Origin: Limnanthes douglasii subsp. nivea
Taxonomy: Eukaryota > Streptophyta > Magnoliopsida > Brassicales > Limnanthaceae
Direction: 5' to 3'
Length of the DNA stretch: 64,000 nt
Assembly (NCBI GenBank): GCA_036936605.1
Contig: JAUPFV010000003.1
Location: forward strand, 148,894,997 to 148,958,996
Under the pieces are notes generated by a model that worked only from the letters and a program-made list of their open reading frames with translations, was not told where the DNA came from and searched no databases. The translations under genes and the position numbers were made by a program. Numbering within the stretch: the stretch's first letter is position 1; each line of letters opens with the position of its first letter. Positions 55,840 through 64,000 of this stretch are shown here, one piece after another.

Positions 55840-57990
55840 TTTGAGTGTCTTATTTTTGTCTATCATAATATTGTTGATCTCCTCTCCTAGATCATCCATG
55901 GAGTCTATGACGATCAGATACCCTATTAATAACTATTTCAATAGGTATATGGATGTTGCATATCACTCCTATGATATTTTTTGATTTCCTAGGTTGATCC
56001 TGACTGTCATTGATCATATATAAGAGGCATCGATACACCATGAAGATGACGGCGTATATCTAGTTACTTAAGTGTATAAAGCACGTAAATATCAACTTAC
56101 ACTTCATTCATGTGGTTGAAAAAGAGAAAGTGAAGGTGGTTAATTGCTAGCAAAGAAAATCATTCATATTCTTTAACCAAGGTATTACCGGTTTCAAAGA
56201 TCACGAACTGTATGAGACTTGTAAGAATATATGATGCGGTGAAATGATCTCTAAAGAGTAAAATATTGGGTGCAACAGACACTAGAGTCACTAAAAGCCT
56301 AGATCGATTGTTAGGTTTAGGGTATAAATAGCTCAAGAACATAAATCATGTCGAAGACAACATATGGCTGAAGATGGACAACCGAATACTACATATGGCT
56401 GGAGATGGAAAAACGAAGATATGTAGAGGCATGAACTATTTGGATATCATAAGAATGGGCTAAGGGTGAGACTTAAGTTCAAAGAAGTTTATTAGAACAT
56501 AAGGGCAAGCTCTGCCAATATAGAACACTAAGGGTCTAAATTAATGTTAAATATCAGTATTTGATCATAAAATCATTAAATCAAGGTGTGCTTCATGAAA
56601 TAAATGGTACAAGAAGTTGTTGGAGGCCTGTTATCGTACGGATGCCAGTAGCAGCCTTATCTTACATGTTGGGTGGTATGGCTATATGAGGCAATTTTAT
56701 ATCAGGCTCTACTTTAATCTGGAGGGAGGTTTGTGCATGTCATTGGCTAAAGGGATTATTGAGTGAATTCACTGGTATAAAGCAATATCTAATTTTGTTA
56801 TGCGATAATACTAGTTTTCTTCATTTAATAAAGAATCCAATGTTCCATAAGCAAACCAAGCACATAGATATCAAGTTACAATTCGTTCAACATATAGTAG
56901 AGAAATAGGAAGTGAAAGTGGTTAATATTTCTCAGTAAGGAAAATCGTTTCGATGTTATGACCAAGGTATTCAAAGTTCACGAACGACTTGAGAATTTTG
57001 CAAGCCTAAGATGCGGGTGACATGATATCTAAAGAGTAAAACATTGGGTGCAACAAATGCTTGAGTTATCATAAGCCTAAGTGTATTGTTAGGTATATGT
57101 TATAACCTAAAGGCATCAACCTAAAGACATGTAGAGGCATCAACTGTTTGAACATCTCGAGAATGAGCTAAGGCCAAGACTTAAACCTAAAGGAAAATAA
57201 GAATTATTATGGTGAACCGAAGGTACAAGCTCATAATTTGCGACGCTGAGATTTCAGAGCATGAATGTCGAAAGACTTCTGAGTATACCTGTAAACTTTT
57301 ACAGGAAACTATACACACTAAGTGTATGAATTGATATTTAATATCAGAATTAGATCATATAGTTAGTGGGTCAAGGCCTGCTTCATATGAAAAATGGTAC
57401 AAGAAATCAATATAGGTCTGTTGTCGAACGGATGCTAGCACCAGACTTGTTTTACATGTTGGGTAATCTGGCTAATTGAGGCGATCTGTTGTCAGTCACT
57501 ATTGTGAGCTGGAAGAAGGTTTGTGCACATTATTGATCCTTTATGAATAATGAGAGTTGGGTATGAAGCTAGATGTTATATGAGAAAACACTATAGATAA
57601 TATTTTTTAAAGAGAAAGTTATAAGTTTTCGACATAGTGATGTGGAAGATAAATACTTAGAAATATTCTGAGATCCATAATTATTTTGTAAGATGTGATT
57701 GCTTCGTAACAAAGATGAGTGGTTGAGTGTTTAGTATTTTAGTGAATATTCTTGTAACCTCCTGTATTAAATCTATGTTTGTTTTTCGTGGATGATATTT
57801 CTTCACAATATAAACCATGTTAAAATTGTCATATGTGCGTGCTTAGGTTTATTTTCTTGTTCTTTTTTATTTTGTTTCTTTATGATTTACATTTAAGATT
57901 TAAGTACGAGCTAAAATTGTATGACATTTTTATTTCTTGTTGCAGATTTAATACTATCAACTAACAGGTATCAGCTGGAGCGGTTGAGCT
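55840..57990 (+). mobile_element. Element J: duplicated copia remnant (RNase H end, LTR, primer site)
   Basis: Two diverged copies of the copia RNase H C-terminus: 'VNINLHFIHVVEKEKVKVV' (about 56083-56140) and 'HKQTKHIDIKLQFVQHIVEK' (about 56848-56905), each followed by a similar 250-bp tail ('aaagagtaaaa.attgggtgcaac'). A third partial copy of the upstream block ('cttacatgttgggt') lies near 57450. Further right the sequence ends in 'ggtatcagctggagc' (57967-57981), a tRNA-Met primer-like site. Domain fragments only; nothing is coding. Confidence 0.65.
56080..57420 (+). repeat. Tandem duplication of about 780 bp in element J
   Basis: The motif 'aagcac.taaatatcaa.tta' occurs at 56075 and, as 'aagcacatagatatcaagtta', at 56858, and 'tctaaagagtaaaa.attggg' at about 56249 and 57031. 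Offsets of about 783 bp are consistent. The copies differ by many substitutions and small indels. Confidence 0.7.
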
Positions 57991-59690
57991 AACTTTGTTT
58001 GAACCTCTGGTTGCTTTTGTAAGAGGATTTTCCTTAACAAAAAACACAAAGCTTATAATTTTTCACAATTAAAGGTGTGAGAAACGTAGTGTAATTTTAG
58101 CTTTAAGACGTGTCAATAATGAAAAGTGTAAATATAAAACCTAACATACTTTCGGGTATTCAAATCCTAACATTTTATATTATTTAGAATTAATGGCTAA
58201 GATCTATTCGTAAAGTAATGGTATGTATTCAACCCCGTGAAATATTCAAAAGTAAGAAGGCCAACAACCTGATTACACAGAGTTTAATCCATTTCACACG
58301 TCTCTGCCACATATCACAACATCAACTCACTCTCCAGCGACAATCTGTATTAATTATAATCAATCATTTAATTTAAGAAAATACATTAATTTGGGTAGTT
58401 ATTATTTCACAAATAACTATATTTTGCTATATTTTATATATGAAAGTACCTTTATTCGGTCATGAAGTTATAAACATAATAATACATTTGGCTCTGTTGA
58501 TTTTGGAGGATACAATATCTCAACCATCAAATTTGATCCTTCGATTTCTCACCAACTACACCGAGCTTATTTGTTAGTTATTTTTTCATCTTTTTAAATG
58601 ACCGGGGGGCTATTGTGATTTACATATAAGCATTCTGAAGTAGTCTAAAGCTAATTTGAGGTCTTTTCAATTCAGCTATACATTTTTGAAAACCTAGTAT
58701 AATACTACCGGTTACTTGTATTTTTTTACCTTTGGTAAAATAGAGTTTATTTCATTGATGAAGGTTTTAGTTTGCAGAATATTTTTAACGAGGCAAAAAT
58801 ATGGTCAGCACAAACCAATCTAAAAACGCCTCCAATGTTTGTTCGGCTACAGTAAGTTGAGCACATAAAAAAAGTAACACCAACCTATCTCAAGACTCTT
58901 AGGAGTCCGAACGAAAATATATTATGGTACAGTTCAAAATCTAGCCAAGAACCATGAACATGCAGGTTCGAACAACAAGCACATAATCAAGATTTGACAG
59001 TCTTGGAAAATAAAATATAGCAAATATCTCAAATATTACATAAAATTATATTTCTTCCACAATACTCTCGCAAGAATTTTGAGGTTGCTGATAAAAATGC
59101 AGTGTAATTATCCGTCCGTTAAGAAATTAAACCCAATTGGTGTGACTTAAAAAGTAAAAAAAAACAAGGAGAAAAATACGTATGTTAGCAAACCCAAAAC
59201 AAATAGTTACAATAAACACACTAAATACATTTTGTATTTTTTTTTTATTTTCTATAACATACAATATACCCTTTATAAAATTATAAATATTGGCTAGCAA
59301 TCTTTCAATGACAATGTCATATTTTGCATTATTTTTGGTATCTTGGAATTAAGAATAGTAATTTTGAATTTTCTAATATTAGAATTTGTCATATAATTGA
59401 GTTAATTAAAGAATAATTATGTTTTTCTTATTAATTAATATACTATTTTTTTTAAATAAATAAATTATCATTTTTATTAAAAAGTCATTATTTTCTTTTT
59501 TTCTTATCATTTTTATTTATATATTTAATATTTACCTTAGTTAATCTCCATTCAGACTTATAATTTCAGTTACACGTGTTGCAAATTTTGACTAATGACG
59601 ACACAATACATCAAGAGGAGTAGTAATCTGCAACATTAGATGTCAAAGTATTGCATTTGGTATGAAAAGCTATATAAAAACCCATAAATA
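57991..59690. other. AT-rich intergenic stretch
   Basis: No gene, RNA or transposon end recognised. Confidence 0.5.
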
Positions 59691-59699
59691 TAATAAAAT

Positions 59700-60190
59700 T
59701 GATATACTTACACTAACGAAGTGGCAACCATGCACGAAAGCAATTCAGACCTTTATAAATCGTTGAAGCATTCACAGGTGGACTTCCACGAATTGTTGAA
59801 TACATTAAAGATCCTGTTTAAGAGACATGATATACCATGCACTAATGCCTTGTCTCTATGACTAAGCTTATATCTGGAAATGTTATCCAATAACGGCTAG
59901 AAGGGATGAATTTGAAGTAATCCAACATGCGTACCATATCATCCAAAACATCGGACGAACCATAAACCTCCAACTACGATGCACGATTTTCATTTAATTC
60001 TTTCAAAAATTTGTGCCTAAAATTTGCTCATTTATCCTCGGTAAGGTACATCGAAAGCGATACAGACCGATATCCACATTGCCCGTCTTCGATAACGTCC
60101 ACCAAATTAGTAATATAGGGATGTAGAAACGTCGGGATGCAATCCAGGTATAAAATTAGCTTCCCCTTCTTAACAATCTTCATTAGTCGA
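59700..60190 (-). pseudogene. OTU-like cysteine protease domain at the end of the MULE relic
   Basis: On minus 'FLHPYITNLVDVIEDGQCGY' contains the OTU Cys box (D-G-x-C, Cys codon at 60079-60077), 'RHKFLKELNENRASYLEVYG', 'RYWITFPDI', and in another frame 'IAFVHGCHFVSVSI' with a candidate catalytic His (codon 59723-59721). The spacing of Cys to His, about 118 codons, fits an OTU fold. Such domains are deubiquitinases in cells; in transposons their role is not known. Interrupted by stops and at least one shift. Confidence 0.65.
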
Positions 60191-62488
60191 CCAACTTTCA
60201 TTTATGCAAGTGGTGGTTTAGGTACTACAAACAGGGGCACTTTTGAGGCATACATGCTCTCTAACGTGTTAACAGTGTACTACCTATCGAGTTCGCGAGA
60301 GTCCTAGCACTAACGGTTTGTTCAATGGGATATTCTCACAAATTAGGGTTCCATTTGGTTGTTTTATCTACACCTCCATTTGACCTAACTTTATCTCTAA
60401 GCGGTTATTTTGACTCTTGAACATAAATACTTTTAGGATTTAAGAGTGGCATAACTCTATCGATAATATGATTTTATTGTTCATGACCAAAACTACGAAT
60501 GGAACTATCTATGATGGATAGTTTTTTTGCAAGGTGTCTTCACACGAAGTGGGATCTCTATGAATAATATCTAATCGCCTCCAAAATATACCCATATCTT
60601 CCTTAAGAACGCATCTACATTCTCTTGCTATTGACGTAATTTCACATGCGCAAGGTAACCCATGTGTTTTGCTAAAGGCGCATCCGCCGCATGCTATCTA
60701 TCTATGCGTATATTTCTAGAACGTATATTGGGATAAATGACCGACTAAGTCTTTGGCTAAAGTACCTTCAAAACCAGGTAGAGTATATAATTTACTTCAC
60801 TCCAACGATTCGAGGATCCCCGCATGATGCTTCATTAGGAGGTTGTGAACGTTTTCCCAAAAAAGTTCGAAATTGCATCGGTTCGTCCCAAATTATTTTT
60901 TTAGGGTTGAGTGAAAACTCTCGTACCTACATAAAGAAAGTAGATAATTAAGACATATATTTATAACGATATGATAACAAAAAAAAAAGAATTAACAGAT
61001 TTATACCTATTTGTTGTTATTTGGTCATAGTGTTTGATATTGTTCGTTCGATGTTGAAGAAACTTGTCACCATATTTTGTTATTCATGCCGACATAACGT
61101 AATGATTAAGAGAACATTTCTTTCAATGTAGCTAGGTTTTTTTTGTAACCTTCAATCGTGTTCGCTCCGACAACGTATCCATAAAACTCAACAAATTGTT
61201 TCGCAATCACGCCATCGTGCATTAACTTTTAAACCGTCCCAAAAATGTTCTTACTAATATGCAACATGTATAACAAGTTATGTGTGCCTGGACATATTTT
61301 CTCGATAGATCGCATGAGAGCTAACTCTCGATCGGTAACAATAACGCTAAAAAATGCACACACGTCATCCATCATCAAACCACGATGAACACCCAAATCC
61401 CAAGTATAATTTGGTATCTTAATCCTCTCATAAACACAAGCGCAGTGATAAATGTAATTGAAGTCGAAGTTCTTCCAACAATCTCAAATAACGACATCTT
61501 ATACCTTGTCGTCTTGTACGTACAATCCATGAAAAGCACATTAGGGAATGTACGCAATACGTTTATACTCGTAGGATAGACGGAAAAATAAATTAGTGAT
61601 CACTTTTGAATTTTTTTAACCGCTCTCACGTAGAGTATCCATGATCCTTCAATTTGCCAACAAGTATTGCATATGGGTTGTCCCTCGTGCTCAACATCCC
61701 GATATTTTTGGCGAAAATTTTAGATTACACGCATGCTCGATATATTCTCGGGGTTATTATTCTTCAAACCACTATATATCTCTCTAAGACGTGAATCAAT
61801 GAAAGACAAACTAAGAACTAGTTCTTCTTCATCCGGTTTTAGCCTACAAGTGCGGGAATGGTCGTTTAAGCGAATATAAGGTTCGTGATTCTGTTTACCA
61901 TTTATAACTTACAATCACCATTGCATGGCTAGTACGCCAATCAGATGCTCTTTTAATTGAAACAAACAATTATATTACTTCGTCGTACACTTTCGCTTTC
62001 TCAAAGTTTTCGGTTTTACTTTAACATGAAAATATCGTACCTCTCGCAAATGTAATCTAATTTAGGAGTTCTTCTCTATTTCCCACTATCATATAGCTTT
62101 GTAAGGGCGACAAATTCAATCTTCTTCGATTCCTTGTTCACAAAAGCATATAATTCGTCTTTCGTAAATAACCTACCGGTTAACAATATATTAAGGAAAC
62201 CTGATATCTAAACAATCGCATAACAAAAATAAAGTTTTTCTCTATGTTCGAATATATCGCGCAACAAGAACAGAATTATGGTCGCATGAAGAAATGTGAC
62301 GCCAAAATACTGGGTGCATGAAGATTTTTTTAAATCTGGGTTCTGGTCGGACGTTATATGCGAAACTAATCGAGTTCATCGTGTAAAACGTGCGATTCAA
62401 GTAAAGTTTAGATCGTTACCTGTATTCAATATGCGTTCTCCTCGTCCACCTAGTCATCCAAAGAGACGGTCATTTCCTCGTCTTCCAT
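59700..62488 (-). pseudogene. MULE-type transposase relic joined to an OTU-like protease domain
   Basis: On minus from a possible ATG at 62488 ('MEDEEMTVSLDD'). A FAR1/HNH-like segment contains 'HNHEPYIRLNDHSR' (about 61880-61840). The MULE transposase core is best preserved at 61557-61375 ('FPNVLFMDCTYKTTRYKMSL' with the first catalytic Asp), followed by 'VIVTDRELALMRSIEKICPG' (second Asp, about 61345-61290) and 'NLLYMLHISKNIFG'. A SWIM zinc finger 'CAFSKTHGLPCACEI' lies at about 60685-60640. An OTU-like domain follows (60190-59700). Many stops and shifts; no terminal inverted repeats were found. It derives from a Mutator-like element. Confidence 0.75.
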
Positions 62489-63817
62489 AGTTATTCTTTT
62501 GTTTAGTTATTTTGTGGTAGCTTTTTGGTGTTTAGATAGTAAAATGTTAATGTAAGAATAGTAAAATGCTATGGTTTATAATAAAATTTAGGATTTTTCT
62601 TCTTCTTCTCAGTTTGGGTTAATTTGGGAACCAATTACATTATTGTATATAATAAAACTAAAAAAATTATTTAGAATTTTCAAATTTAAATTTAAAATAA
62701 AAATAAAGATGGAACGACACCTCCAACAAAATATTGTTTTCTTCTCTAACCTTACCCATAAAAAAACATAAATATGATTTTTTTTATTAAAATTAATGCC
62801 AAGAAATAATATATAAGATTATATAATTATTCGGTCAAAATTTGCATTGAATCGTAAATATTATTTATCGTTTTAGTCGAGGACAAACAAAACGTTATAA
62901 CCGATGAAATTTATCTAGTAATATCATGATTTTTTTATAATCGTGGATCTAAATTGACTGAATTTCTCAAACATATGTTAAAAAGCGATCTACATATGGA
63001 CCACGTTGTCGTCCTTAATCATTAAGAACACAAGTTTAATTAAAAACTTAGTAATATTTATAGTAAGATCATCGATTTAACTATAAAAATAAGATAAGAG
63101 GGTCTCATCATTCGGCCTACCTACGTTCCCATGTTAAACTTACCTTTGCAATTATGGCGATCTCCATTTCTTCCTAAACACAATTAAAAACCGGTTTAAT
63201 ACAAATAAAATAAATTAATAATATACATACATTTGATAAAATAAATAAATGGTAGTGCGTAAATTATTCCGGGTGAGACAATTAAAAGGGGGGATTTAGA
63301 GGAAAAAAAAGTGGAAGGGTGTTTTAAAGAAAAGAGAAGGAATTAAAGTGAAATATTCTTCGATTTGGTGGCAGTGTGTATAACATTTCCTTTTGAAATT
63401 TTTAGTACAATTCAATTCCAAATCGCTCGTCCATCGAAAAGCAGAATAAAGGGCATTCTTTGATTAAAGCTAAAGGGCATTTTTGTCAAACAAATAAAGA
63501 GAAAAAAAAAGTTATCAACTTTAACGTTTTATACATTGAAGTTTCCACTACTATTCCAACGGGTTTCTCCTTTTATATTACTCCGGTATCTTAAATATTT
63601 CATTTTAATGAAAATAATTCGGTTTTAAAAATATACTTGAAAAGGGGGATTAATTAAAAACTTATGTTGAAGCTTCGGTAATAAGTTGGAATTTGATGAT
63701 GGGAAAATGCTCTCTGAAGAAATTCTGTTCTTGAGATAGAATATAGTCTGATTTTTTTCTTAATTTTGATTCCTTCCTGGAATCATTCATCTTTATCCTG
63801 ATTGTTTTTGCTTGAGA
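62489..63817. other. AT-rich intergenic stretch
   Basis: No element recognised. The right part (about 63250-63817) is purine-rich and could be the 5' region of the frame starting at 63818. Confidence 0.45.
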
Positions 63818-64000
63818 ATGTCTAACAGTGTTAGATTAGCTTCGACTGAAGATTTTCCTACGCTTAGGAACTCATTGATGTCTAAGTCTAAAGAACGGGA
63901 GATCAAGAAAGGCATGGCGATTTCTGAAGGAGCTGATAAAGATTGCAATATGATCTCAAATCCGATCTTTGAAGAGTCAATTAAGGAGAGGGATGATAAA
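63818..64000 (+). CDS. Unrecognised open frame running off the right edge
   Basis: ATG at 63818 is open for 61 codons to the window end ('MSNSVRLASTEDFPTLRNSL', then charged, Lys/Glu/Ser-rich). The acidic start with a 'FPTL' motif resembles the beginning of plant LINE ORF1 proteins such as that at 53253 ('FPLLNQ'), but this is weak; a cellular gene is possible. The start choice rests only on the first ATG after an AT-rich leader. Confidence 0.4.
   Translation, partial: MSNSVRLASTEDFPTLRNSLMSKSKEREIKKGMAISEGADKDCNMISNPIFEESIKERDDK

Noticed and set aside
62296..62490. Plus-strand open frame of 64 codons near the MULE relic
   Set aside because: It is opposite the FAR1-like start of the transposase and shows no recognisable motif.

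Overview
This window is nuclear DNA from a flowering plant, almost certainly a eudicot. It is AT-rich, has one spliced gene with typical GT-AG introns, and is otherwise a graveyard of plant transposable elements: Ty3/gypsy of the Tat lineage, Ty1/copia, LINE, SINE, MULE and a hAT-like repeat. Nothing prokaryotic, organellar or viral is evident. The species cannot be told from the sequence.

Region 1 (1-28.2 kb) is a nested retrotransposon cluster. Element A (1-5720, minus strand) is a Tat-lineage Ty3/gypsy element carrying a second, archaeal-type RNase H and an additional ORF in antisense to gag-pol. It sits inside D (5721-about 7060, plus), a decayed pol fragment of the same family, precisely at the codons of the RT active-site motif. 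Element B (about 7119-14164, plus) is another family member, split by F (about 9270-12458), a gag-only LTR element with three copies of its polypurine tract. A degenerate minisatellite follows (14165-14907). Copia element E (14908-28222, minus) is split in gag by C (18410-27663), the most complete Tat element: 5' LTR, gag, protease, RT, RNase H, archaeal-type RNase H and integrase on plus, then an antisense ORF on minus that contains an apparent spliceosomal intron. C is bounded by the duplicated target AATTT.

Region 2 (28.2-35.3 kb) holds the only gene that looks intact: a seven-coding-exon MACPF-domain protein of the CAD1/NSL1 family (closest in layout to Arabidopsis At4g24290), with an intron in its 5' UTR. 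Its upstream spacer carries three regularly spaced hairpin palindromes.

Region 3 (36-48.2 kb) contains a heavily mutated Tat-type element (about 36.1-40.7 kb) with an internal 286-bp tandem duplication, a copia gag fragment, a tRNA-derived SINE whose tail and flank lie in an apparently perfect 231-bp tandem duplication, a small LINE fragment, a second locus of the minisatellite family and a hAT-like nonautonomous element.

Region 4 (49.2-64 kb) contains an L1-type LINE (minus) that lost its catalytic RT core but kept endonuclease and RNase H, a duplicated copia remnant, a MULE-type transposase relic joined to an OTU cysteine-protease-like domain, and an unrecognised open frame running off the right edge.

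Apart from the MACPF gene, no coding region looks functional. The points most worth following are the antisense ORF with its intron, the MULE-OTU unit, the gag-only element with repeated polypurine tracts, and the palindrome array.
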